Assembly (NCBI GenBank): GCA_023426005.1
Contig: JAFABO010000016.1
Coordinates: forward strand, 1-11,707
Source of the DNA: Bacillota bacterium
Lineage (GTDB): Bacteria; Bacillota; Clostridia; Acetivibrionales; DSM-1351
DNA length: 11,707 nucleotides
Reading direction: 5' to 3'
This document shows positions 1 to 6,447 of the stretch, piece by piece. Under the pieces are notes generated by a model. It searched no databases and was not told the DNA's origin. It saw only the letters and a list, made by a program, of their open reading frames with translations. Position numbers and translations under genes: made by a program. The first letter of the stretch is position 1. Every line of letters begins with the position of its first letter.

Positions 1-1871
1 TGCAAAGCCGTGGAGTTTATCACTTCCCGCTCAACAAGTCCATTTTAGCCGACGATGACCTGCAGTGTTCGGCTCTGGGCAACAGTTCAACCAGTTGGGG
101 AGCCAGAAGCGTTGAAGCCTGTGTAAAGTTTGACCTGGATACACCGTATTCACTGGGGCATTTCGTATGGGTAGGACAGGACCATCTCGGCGAGCCCACT
201 CCATATCACACAAAGAACTCTTACCTTGGACACATTGACACGGCAGGTTTCCCCAAGGATTCCTATTATTTGTTCCAGGCAGCCTGGACCGACTATAGGA
301 AAGCGCCCATGGTACATCTCCTCCCCTATTGGGATTTTTCACCGGGGCAAATCATAGATGTACAAGTTTACTCAAATGCACCGGAGATCGAGCTGTTTTT
401 CAACAATGCAAGTCTGGGTGCGGTAACCCTCAAAGACCGTTTTTCAGCCAGCTGGCAAATGGCTTACCAGCCCGGAACCTTGCGGGCGGTGGCCTATGAC
501 GAACAAGGCAATGTAATTGCAGAAGAGTGCAGGAGCTCCTTTGGTGACGCGGAAAATCTTCAAATCCAGCGTGAAAGGTTTGGAGAGCTTGAATTTATAA
601 CCATTACGGCTGCAGACAGGAACAGTAACTGTGTGGAGAATGCCAACTGCAGGGTTCGCATCACGGTAAAGGGAGGGGAACTTCTGACCCTGGACAACGG
701 CGACTCCACAGACTACGACCAATACCGCACGGATAGCAGGCGTTTGTTTAACGGAAAGCTTCTGGCCGTCGTGAAATGTGAAAATGACGACCCGCCTAAC
801 ATATCTGCGGCAATGGATGACAGTGATATTCCCATACGGAAGATCGAACTGTCGGTACATGACTACACTGTTACCGCACGGATTTTCCCTGAGAATGCAA
901 CATATGGCGACCTGTACTGGCGGTTGACCGATGTGGGTGGTATTGACAGTCCGCTGGCCACCCTCAAGGCTGCCGGGGACGGCAAAAGCGCAACAGTAAT
1001 TCCAAAGGGCGACGGCAGGGTCTATGTACGCTGCGCTGCCAGAAACGGGCGCGGACATGTGACAATAATATCTCAGCAAACCATCAATATTACAGGCATG
1101 GGCAAAGCATTTCTCAATCCCTACAGCTTTGTGTCGGCAGGGCTGTGCAGCTGCAGCAATGTTGAGCTCTCCAACGGCAACGAACGGGGCATTGCAACCC
1201 TGCACAGCGGCGAAAGTCACGTGGGCTTCAAAGATGTGGACTTCGGGGATTACGGCTCGGATGAAATCACTTTGCCGCTGTTTCCTCTTGGGAAAGAGCC
1301 ATTTACTTTTGAAATATGGGAAGGGATGCCCTCTGAGGGAGGCCAGCTGCTTTGCACGGCAGCCTACGACAAAGGCTCTGTATGGAACATCTACCAGGAA
1401 GCGACTTATAAGCTGCCCAGGCGTTTGCGGGGCGTAACCACCCTGTGTCTGGTGTTTAGAGAAAAAGTCCATATCAAGGGCTTTTCCTTTAAAAAGTACA
1501 TAAAGGCTTTTCAAAAACTTTCTGCCGCGGAATGTGATACTATTTATGGGGATTCTTTCAAGGTCAATGCCAATACGATTGAGAATATTGGAAACAATGT
1601 TTCCATCATATATGAAAATATGGACTTTGGTGTTACCGGAGCAAGCAGTGTCGCCCTGAGCTGGAGATCAAAATTGCCGGGCAATTCCATTCAAATTGTA
1701 ATTACCGGTGAAGAAGAAAAAGCCCAAAAAGTGGTATTTGCAGGTGGTTCCGAAAATTACACAAGCATGGTATTTCCACTGGGAGAAAGGATTACAGGTA
1801 AAAAGACGGTATCGCTGATTTTCCTTCCCGGAAGCAGCATAGACATTGCATGGCTGCAGTTCCACCGGTAG
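1..1871 (+). CDS. Glycoside hydrolase family 2 beta-galactosidase-like protein, C-terminal part (5' end outside window)
   Basis: The reading frame is open from base 3 and ends at TAG 1869-1871, giving 622 visible residues; the true start lies to the left. Residues 1-105 are the end of a GH2 TIM barrel: the segment FVWVGQDHLGEPTPY followed by YLGHIDTAGFPKDSYY is characteristic of clostridial/Bacteroides-type GH2 beta-galactosidases. In that family the nucleophile glutamate (SETAS-like motif) sits just before the first visible residues, so it is not seen here. Next comes a DUF4982-like beta-sandwich (about 105-165, with VYSNAPEIELFFNNASLG), a GH2 C-terminal domain (about 195-260, with LLTLDNGDSTDY), an Ig-like segment (about 280-365), and two CBM6-like jelly-roll candidates (about 370-495 and 505-622). 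It probably removes terminal beta-galactosyl or similar residues from plant or host glycans. It is convergent with the cluster that follows and so has its own promoter outside the window. The GH2 call is strong, the substrate is inferred, and the CBM calls are moderate. Confidence 0.9.
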   Translation, partial: QSRGVYHFPLNKSILADDDLQCSALGNSSTSWGARSVEACVKFDLDTPYSLGHFVWVGQDHLGEPTPYHTKNSYLGHIDTAGFPKDSYYLFQAAWTDYRKAPMVHLLPYWDFSPGQIIDVQVYSNAPEIELFFNNASLGAVTLKDRFSASWQMAYQPGTLRAVAYDEQGNVIAEECRSSFGDAENLQIQRERFGELEFITITAADRNSNCVENANCRVRITVKGGELLTLDNGDSTDYDQYRTDSRRLFNGKLLAVVKCENDDPPNISAAMDDSDIPIRKIELSVHDYTVTARIFPENATYGDLYWRLTDVGGIDSPLATLKAAGDGKSATVIPKGDGRVYVRCAARNGRGHVTIISQQTINITGMGKAFLNPYSFVSAGLCSCSNVELSNGNERGIATLHSGESHVGFKDVDFGDYGSDEITLPLFPLGKEPFTFEIWEGMPSEGGQLLCTAAYDKGSVWNIYQEATYKLPRRLRGVTTLCLVFREKVHIKGFSFKKYIKAFQKLSAAECDTIYGDSFKVNANTIENIGNNVSIIYENMDFGVTGASSVALSWRSKLPGNSIQIVITGEEEKAQKVVFAGGSENYTSMVFPLGERITGKKTVSLIFLPGSSIDIAWLQFHR

Positions 1872-1905
1872 GCAAGCTTCTAAAAACATTAAATATAAGG
1901 CTCTT

Positions 1906-1955
1906 AACGGCAGTATTCCCGGCGGGTGACTTAACAACCCACCGGGAATGCCGTT
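1906..1955. terminator. Inverted repeat between convergent genes, probable bidirectional terminator
   Basis: The left arm (1906-1927) and right arm (1937-1955) pair through AACGGCA/TGCCGTT and TTCCCGG..GGGT/ACCC..CCGGGAA. There is one three-base bulge (GTA), one C-A mismatch, and a loop of about 9 bases. The hairpin lies 35 bases after the GH2 stop and 37 bases after the stop of the last minus-strand gene, the expected position for a shared terminator. Neither side has a clean run of T directly after the stem, so it may act as a transcript-end stabiliser or a weak terminator instead. Confidence 0.6.
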
Positions 1956-1991
1956 CAAAAGTGTATGTGTTATAAACAAGGTTTATCTGAT

Positions 1992-2405
1992 TTATGCAAC
2001 GCCCACAGTGATCAGGATATTGGCAAACACCCTCTTTTCACCTGTTGAGACTGCTATTTTAACATTATCCCGTTTGCACGCTTCATAAAATTTATACCGG
2101 TCAAGCTTTCCCAGTACAACATCCTCGGGAAGGATACTCCTGAACTCACCGAATATCTCCGGTTCCTCTCCCGGCCCCGGAACCATTACCTCCGCAGCTT
2201 CAATGGCAAGAGTTTTATCAATGACCTCCAAAACCTGCGTCACATTGGGAACACCGTGTGTCAGCCCAAGATATACCTTTTTGGTATTCTCTCCTGTGTT
2301 TGATTCCATGGGATAGTTTCCGTCGGCTATCAAAATTTTATCCCCATGCCCGCATGCTGCAAGAAGCCCTGCCAGCCCAGGATTTATACAAGCTGTTTTA
2401 AGCAT
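1992..2405 (-). CDS. RbsD/FucU-family sugar mutarotase (ribose pyranase / fucose mutarotase type)
   Basis: This 137-residue protein has the usual family length. It carries GHGD with His20 at the position of the catalytic histidine of RbsD, then ADGNYP (27-32), LTHGVPNVTQVLEVI (RbsD-like), RYKFYEACK (like the RFxFYE segment of FucU), and ANILITVGVA at the C-terminus. Family members interconvert pyranose and furanose forms or anomers of ribose or fucose in the cytoplasm, feeding a kinase or isomerase. The conserved Tyr of the RbsD PYANI motif is Phe here (about residue 127), so substrate or rate may differ. The ATG is preceded by AAGGAG with a 6-base spacer, and the gene starts 11 bases after the SIS gene ends. 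It is the last gene of the cluster. Because D-arabinose and L-fucose share ring stereochemistry, a role on D-arabinose is plausible; this is inference. The family is certain, the sugar is not. Confidence 0.88.
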   Translation of the reverse strand: MLKTACINPGLAGLLAACGHGDKILIADGNYPMESNTGENTKKVYLGLTHGVPNVTQVLEVIDKTLAIEAAEVMVPGPGEEPEIFGEFRSILPEDVVLGKLDRYKFYEACKRDNVKIAVSTGEKRVFANILITVGVA

Positions 2406-2416
2406 AGTCTGCTCCT

Positions 2417-3034
2417 TTATTTATCCTTTTCATTTTTTCTCAGCTGTCCAAGAGTTCCTCCCGGATGCCACTTTACATACTGCTGAGGTGTAATATCTTT
2501 TTCACACTGCAGCAGCAGGCTCAATATCTGAAGCACGAACACTTCTGCAAGTATTGACGCTCTGGGAGCCCTGTTCAGGGGATCGCCCTCATTTTCAACC
2601 CCTGCATACAGGAAGGCATCGGCATTTTGGACCAGCCAGGAGTCCCTTTTACCGGTAACCGCAATAATTTTTGCCCCATTGTTCTTCAGGGTCGTCACAG
2701 TAGCTTTAAGCTCGGAGGTTTCGCCGCTGTTTGATATTGCAATCACAACATCTCCCGGCCTTACCTGACCTGAGGAGCCGTGAACTGCTTCGGTGCCGTG
2801 GAGCTCATACGCAGGCGTACCGGTAGACGACAGCAGGGAGGCTATATAGCCCGCTACATGCCCAGGCTTTCCTATTCCAGTGATATGTACCCTGCTCCCA
2901 TACTCTTCGGCATCCATTATGAGCTCCATAGCCTTTTTATAAACCTCAAGGCTTATATCCTTCTTTAAGGCTTCTATCTCATTTATGGAAATATCAACAA
3001 ATTTTTTTAATACGTCATCCAATTTTTGTTCCAT
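2417..3034 (-). CDS. SIS-domain sugar-phosphate isomerase, arabinose-5-phosphate isomerase (KdsD/GutQ)-like, without CBS domains
   Basis: With ATG at 3034 the protein has 205 residues and is a single SIS domain. It shows GIGKPGH (53-59), STGTPAYELHGTEAVHG (70-86), ISNSGETSE (100-108), NEGDPLNRAP (148-157) and KWHPGGTLG (188-196). Lys56, Glu108, Glu149 and His190 fall exactly three residues before Lys59, Glu111, Glu152 and His193 of E. coli KdsD, the residues implicated in interconverting ribulose 5-phosphate and arabinose 5-phosphate. KdsD is about 328 residues because of a CBS pair; that part is absent here. The 3034 start is preferred over the in-frame ATG at 3049 because GGGGGGTG lies five bases before it and inside the longer version. 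It starts 2 bases after the kinase stop, so translation is probably coupled. It is likely a catabolic aldose-5-phosphate isomerase; other sugar phosphates cannot be excluded. Confidence 0.85.
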   Translation of the reverse strand: MEQKLDDVLKKFVDISINEIEALKKDISLEVYKKAMELIMDAEEYGSRVHITGIGKPGHVAGYIASLLSSTGTPAYELHGTEAVHGSSGQVRPGDVVIAISNSGETSELKATVTTLKNNGAKIIAVTGKRDSWLVQNADAFLYAGVENEGDPLNRAPRASILAEVFVLQILSLLLQCEKDITPQQYVKWHPGGTLGQLRKNEKDK

Positions 3035-3036
3035 AA

Positions 3037-4020
3037 TCACACCCCCCATTTTCCAATGTAATTATCCTTTTTCATTAAATCCCTGACCTCCTGAAGCACC
3101 GGCAGGGAAGTTATTGCCCCCATTCTCGAAACCGTAATGGTGGCAGTGTAGTTGGCAAAATCAATGGCTTCTTCCATAGTCATGCCCATGCACACCGCCG
3201 AGCAGAAGGCTCCTGTAAAGGAATCCCCCGCTGCCGTGGGATCAGCTACCTTGACAATGTCCACACAGGGTTTGACAATGAACATATCCCTGTTCATAAA
3301 TGCCACACCATTGCTGCCAAGTGTTATTATCACATTTTTGACACCCTTGCTGAGCAGAGCTTTGGCGGCCATTTCAACTTTATATATATCTATTCCGCCG
3401 TCCCCGGCGGTAATTTTAATTCCTGTCAAACCATATGCCTCATGCTCATTGGGCGAAATATATGTCAGTTTGGAGAGAAGGTCGTCGTCCAGAGGCTGAT
3501 ACGGAGCAGAGTTGAGCATTACCGGCACTCCTTTTTCATATGCGTAATCAATGACTTTTCTATTTACCTCCAATGGTATTTCCAATTGCAGGATTACCAT
3601 ATCATACCGTGAAATTTTATCCTTTAAAAATTCCACATCACTTACAGTCAGTGACATATTAGCACCGGGTACGACTATTATCCTGTTCCTGGCTTTTTTG
3701 CCCGGCACCACTTCCAATACCACATTACTTACCGCCGATGAACAGGAGGGGTCTCTGATAACTCCCTCGGCGTTTATACCGGCACTTTCAACAGCTTTTA
3801 GAAGCTCATCCCCAAACATGTCTTGTCCCAGCTTGCCTATCATGGTTACATCCATGCCAAGCCTGGCGGCCTGAACAGCCTGGTTTGCACCTTTTCCCCC
3901 AGGTGCCGACGCAAACGAAAGTCCGTCATTTACCGTCTCTCCCTCACCGGGAACCCTTGAAGTACTGTATATCAAATCCATTACAAAGCTTCCCACTACC
4001 AATATCTTTGATATTCCCAT
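3037..4020 (-). CDS. PfkB-family sugar kinase, ribokinase-like
   Basis: With ATG at 4020 there are 327 residues, slightly longer than typical ribokinases (about 305-315). The N-terminus KILVVGSFVMDL is ribokinase-like. GGKGANQAVQAARLG (from residue 41) is PfkB signature 1, and DPTAAGDSFTGAF (260-272) is signature 2 with the catalytic base at Asp266 and the anion-hole glycines. The protein should transfer phosphate from ATP to the terminal hydroxyl of a furanose sugar in the cytoplasm. The start is ambiguous: a GTG at 4029 adds three residues, but GGGTG at 4033-4029 sits eight bases before ATG 4020 and fits better. The next gene (SIS isomerase) begins 2 bases after its stop, which together with the RbsD/FucU gene gives a mutarotase-kinase-isomerase trio. 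Ribose is the default substrate; D-arabinose is suggested by the downstream isomerase (inference). Confidence 0.9.
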   Translation of the reverse strand: MGISKILVVGSFVMDLIYSTSRVPGEGETVNDGLSFASAPGGKGANQAVQAARLGMDVTMIGKLGQDMFGDELLKAVESAGINAEGVIRDPSCSSAVSNVVLEVVPGKKARNRIIVVPGANMSLTVSDVEFLKDKISRYDMVILQLEIPLEVNRKVIDYAYEKGVPVMLNSAPYQPLDDDLLSKLTYISPNEHEAYGLTGIKITAGDGGIDIYKVEMAAKALLSKGVKNVIITLGSNGVAFMNRDMFIVKPCVDIVKVADPTAAGDSFTGAFCSAVCMGMTMEEAIDFANYTATITVSRMGAITSLPVLQEVRDLMKKDNYIGKWGV

Positions 4021-4073
4021 AATTTTCACACCCGCCCTTACTCCAGAATCATCTATATATTAGAATTTTTCTG

Positions 4074-4895
4074 CTACCATGCCGTAAGTCCGCCGTCTAC
4101 AACAAGATTGTGCCCTGTAACATATGATGCTGCTTCCGATGCCAGATAGACCACCGCACCATTCAGCTCTTTATCCTCCCGGCCGAAACGTCCCATAGGG
4201 ATATGGTCGCTATATGCTTTTACAAATTTTTCGTCCTGGTTCCTCCAAAAAACTCCCGGGCTGAGACAGTTCACCCTTATCCGGTATGGAGCCAGGTATA
4301 CGGCCATATCACGGGTCATATTTATTACTCCCCCTTTAGCCGCATGATAGTCCAGAGTTGATCCTCCTATATCCGTGCCGGCATATACCCGTCTGTCCTT
4401 TCCCGTAATTCCTGCCACAGAGCCCAGATTGATTATACAGCCCGAACCGGCAGGTTTCATGGCTTTTGCAACTACATGCTTTGAGCACAAAAAAAGACCT
4501 GTGAGATTGACATCTATTACTTCCTTCCACAATTCCAGAGGACGAACCTCGAAGTTAGCATTTTTAGGGGTACTTGTTACATTTCCCGCATTATTGACTA
4601 AAATGTCAATATGCTTGAATTCTGAGAGAACTGTGTCCACCATTCTTTCAACGTCAGCTTCGCTCTTTACATCAAGTGCTACAGGCAAGACATTGCGCCC
4701 TGTGAGTGAAGCTATTTTTTTCGCCGCACTTTCCGAGTGCTCAAGGTCACGGCTTGTTATTGCAAGATCGGCTCCTGCCTGAGCCAGCGACAATGCCATA
4801 TTATAACCCAGCGTACGGGCCCCTCCCGTGATAATTGCGACTTTGTTTTCAAGTTTAAACATGTCCATGACATTACAGCCGTTCGGTTTATCCAT
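4074..4895 (-). CDS. Short-chain dehydrogenase/reductase (SDR), gluconate 5-dehydrogenase / KduD-like
   Basis: This is a classical SDR of about 250-273 residues depending on start. FKLENKVAIITGGARTLG opens the Rossmann fold; ALDVKSEADV and ILVNNAGNV follow; the catalytic Ser is in INLGSVAG and the YxxxK pair in DYHAAKGG; the end is ASYVTGHNLVVDGGLTAW. These are NAD(P)-dependent oxidoreductases acting on sugars, sugar acids or polyols. The usual TGxxxGxG dinucleotide motif reads TGGARTLG, so the middle glycine is Thr. The start is unclear: the frame is open up to GTG 4919, with ATG codons at 4895, 4868 and 4862, none with a good ribosome site. ATG 4895 is chosen because the stop of a short upstream frame overlaps it; homologues generally begin near MFKLENKV, i.e. 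4862. The gene lies in the middle of the cluster between the lyase and the kinase. The substrate is unknown; it may adjust a hydroxyl of the imported sugar acid or dispose of reducing power. Confidence 0.88.
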   Translation of the reverse strand: MDKPNGCNVMDMFKLENKVAIITGGARTLGYNMALSLAQAGADLAITSRDLEHSESAAKKIASLTGRNVLPVALDVKSEADVERMVDTVLSEFKHIDILVNNAGNVTSTPKNANFEVRPLELWKEVIDVNLTGLFLCSKHVVAKAMKPAGSGCIINLGSVAGITGKDRRVYAGTDIGGSTLDYHAAKGGVINMTRDMAVYLAPYRIRVNCLSPGVFWRNQDEKFVKAYSDHIPMGRFGREDKELNGAVVYLASEAASYVTGHNLVVDGGLTAW

Positions 4896-4944
4896 ATTTA
4901 ACCCATGCCCGCATTTCACCTAAAATATATAAAAGAAATGTCAA
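4888..4944 (-). CDS. Possible 18-codon leader ORF overlapping the SDR start
   Basis: TTG at 4944-4942 lies nine bases after AAGGAGG and begins an 18-codon frame ending in TAA at 4890-4888. Its end overlaps the SDR ATG at 4895 by eight bases. This is the only strong ribosome-binding site in the lyase-SDR gap, and it does not serve the SDR frame directly. It may be a translated leader coupling expression of the SDR gene, or a trace of a one-base frameshift that cut the SDR from its native start. No homology is recognised. Confidence 0.3.
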   Translation of the reverse strand: MTFLLYILGEMRAWVKYG

Positions 4945-4953
4945 GGGCCGGTA

Positions 4954-4960
4954 CCTCCTT
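4954..4960 (-). promoter_or_regulatory. Strong Shine-Dalgarno site out of frame with the SDR gene
   Basis: AAGGAGG on the minus strand is a near-perfect anti-16S match, placed 35 bases or more before any in-frame SDR start except TTG/GTG-type codons. The nearest start codon at proper spacing (TTG 4944) is in another frame. The site therefore decides either a leader peptide or a disrupted start. Confidence 0.55.
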
Positions 4961-4994
4961 AATTTATTTTTTACATCCCAAAAGTCGAACTCAT

Positions 4995-5918
4995 TTACAG
5001 CTCCAGACAGGAATACACTGCATTGGCAAATTCATGCAGCTGCTCCACTTCAAGCCGGTTGGAGGAAGTAAAGGCGCTTGAATCCTTAGAACGGCTGAAA
5101 TTCTGCATTGCAATCCCCTCAAGATTGAAATGATACTTTGCGTTTACAGGATAAAGCTGTCTTTCTATCTGAGATGCCAGGCTCAGAAAATTCATAAGCT
5201 TTCTGGACTTTTGTGCTTCGTTTTTCCAATTTCTCAGAAGCCAGTCGTAAAGGGCGGGATGAAAGTTTGCCATTACACCGCAGTAGCCTTCAACGCCCAA
5301 AGGCAGTGTATCAAGAAGGGTTGCGGAATTTGCATTGTAAAGCTTCAGTTGAGTGTTTTTTATAAGCTGCATTTTTTCTTTTATGTTAGCTACATCACAA
5401 CTTGTATCTTTTATAAAATAGAATCTGCCCGTCTTGAGGCAGTACTCAATAATTTCGGGTGAAATAAGCCTTTTATAGGGATAGGGGCATTCATAAAAGC
5501 CCAGTGGAATATCTTTGGGAAAAGAACTCATTATTTTCTCAAGATTATTTATAAAAACACTGTCAGGTTCATTTTCTGCCGCCAATCTGTTAGTTATTAA
5601 TATAACAGCATCCACGCCTGTTTCGGCAATTTTATTCAATTCGGTTATCTGATCGTTGATATCCTCTGATATATGCCCCGAAGCAATTACCGGAACCCTG
5701 CCATTTGCATATGTTTTAACAAATTTAGAAACCTCAATCCTTTCCTCCAGAGAGAGAAAAAACATTTCACTCGACTGGCAAACTGCAAATAAACCCTGTA
5801 CTTTATTCTGTATATACCAATCTATCATCTTTTTTAATGCGTCATAATCAACGCTTCTATCCGGCTTGTACGGTGTTATCATTGTGGGCCAAACTCCACC
5901 GGGAAAACTTTTACTCAT
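4995..5918 (-). CDS. DapA/NanA-family aldolase (dihydrodipicolinate synthase / N-acetylneuraminate lyase superfamily)
   Basis: This 307-residue TIM-barrel class I aldolase has normal family length. The N-terminus GGVWPTMITPYKPDRSVDYD is typical; the Schiff-base lysine is Lys170 in FIKDTS, and the conserved tyrosine is Tyr142 in LGFYECPYPYKR. The family forms or splits 2-keto-3-deoxy acids through a pyruvate-lysine imine. The phosphate/carboxylate-binding GTTGE motif is replaced by CQSSE (47-51), so the Thr of the DapA catalytic relay is Gln here; it is not an ordinary dihydrodipicolinate synthase. ATG 5918 is preceded by GAGGAG at good spacing. It sits between a YhcH-type gene and an SDR gene, next to a sialidase-fold gene, which argues for a catabolic lyase on a released ulosonic acid giving pyruvate plus an aldose. 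The family is firm and the substrate inferred. Confidence 0.87.
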   Translation of the reverse strand: MSKSFPGGVWPTMITPYKPDRSVDYDALKKMIDWYIQNKVQGLFAVCQSSEMFFLSLEERIEVSKFVKTYANGRVPVIASGHISEDINDQITELNKIAETGVDAVILITNRLAAENEPDSVFINNLEKIMSSFPKDIPLGFYECPYPYKRLISPEIIEYCLKTGRFYFIKDTSCDVANIKEKMQLIKNTQLKLYNANSATLLDTLPLGVEGYCGVMANFHPALYDWLLRNWKNEAQKSRKLMNFLSLASQIERQLYPVNAKYHFNLEGIAMQNFSRSKDSSAFTSSNRLEVEQLHEFANAVYSCLEL

Positions 5919-5952
5919 AATTTATGCTCCTCTTTCGTTATTAATTGGTAAT

Positions 5953-6414
5953 CTATTGATTCTTAATTTTAAATACTATTTTTTTCACATTAGTTGCTAC
6001 TTCATTTATACAGCAAGGCAAATGCCCTTCTCCCGGAAAGAGGATCGCAAACATGCCTTCTGAAAGAGAGATATTTGTAAAATTCTCCGGTCCGTTGTAA
6101 AATGCTATGTCATTATGGCCGGAATAATCCTCTGTAAGTGTCAATTCTTCTATAGGGGCATAACCTATAGACTCCTTACCTCCGGAAATAAACTGTACGT
6201 CAATATAATTTCTGTGAGCTTCCCATTTAATTTCTTTTCTTTCTCTGGTTATATACTCCTGTACGATGGCAAATACCTCATTACCGTCTATTGAGTATTG
6301 GCAGCATGGCATATTTTTTTCATTCCGGTGATTGTGAATAAATTTTTCCACTTGAAGCAGCTGAGGCAGCAATTGCTTATATCGTGCCATATTGATTAAT
6401 TTATCTGAAATCAT
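5953..6414 (-). CDS. YhcH/YjgK/YiaL-family protein (NanQ-type sugar anomerase, DUF386)
   Basis: The protein has 153 residues, the usual size for this cupin-like family. Diagnostic segments are KWEAHRNYIDVQFISGGKESIGYAP (the first 17 residues carry the His) and FPGEGHLPCC, which supply putative metal-binding histidines. YhcH (NanQ) of E. coli opens N-acetylneuraminate anomers after release by the transport/hydrolysis steps, and related proteins (YiaL, EbgC) occur in other sugar operons. The gene starts 33 bases after the sialidase-fold gene and precedes the lyase gene, the order expected if it delivers the open-chain form of a keto acid to the lyase. AAGGTGGTGA lies upstream but 12 bases from ATG, a slightly long spacer. 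The family call is strong; the exact sugar is inferred from context. Confidence 0.88.
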   Translation of the reverse strand: MISDKLINMARYKQLLPQLLQVEKFIHNHRNEKNMPCCQYSIDGNEVFAIVQEYITRERKEIKWEAHRNYIDVQFISGGKESIGYAPIEELTLTEDYSGHNDIAFYNGPENFTNISLSEGMFAILFPGEGHLPCCINEVATNVKKIVFKIKNQ

Positions 6415-6447
6415 AAAATTAGCGGTTCACCACCTTGCGGTTGTTAT

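Noticed and set aside
444..1514. A 356-codon open frame on the minus strand inside the GH2 gene
   Set aside because: It lies wholly antisense to a coding region with clear GH2 homology, and its translation (many Cys/His/Val runs, no family pattern) looks like a codon-bias shadow.
1972..1986. Small dyad ATAAAC-3-GTTTAT next to the RbsD/FucU stop codon
   Set aside because: The arms are only six bases and AT-rich; it is not distinguishable from chance, and the larger hairpin at 1906-1955 explains termination better.
3551..3874. Plus-strand open frames antisense to the kinase, SIS, SDR and permease genes (for example 3152-3499, 3551-3874, 4375-4782, 7573-8169)
   Set aside because: All are opposite to strongly recognised genes and show low-complexity Ser/Thr/Leu-rich translations without motifs or ribosome sites.
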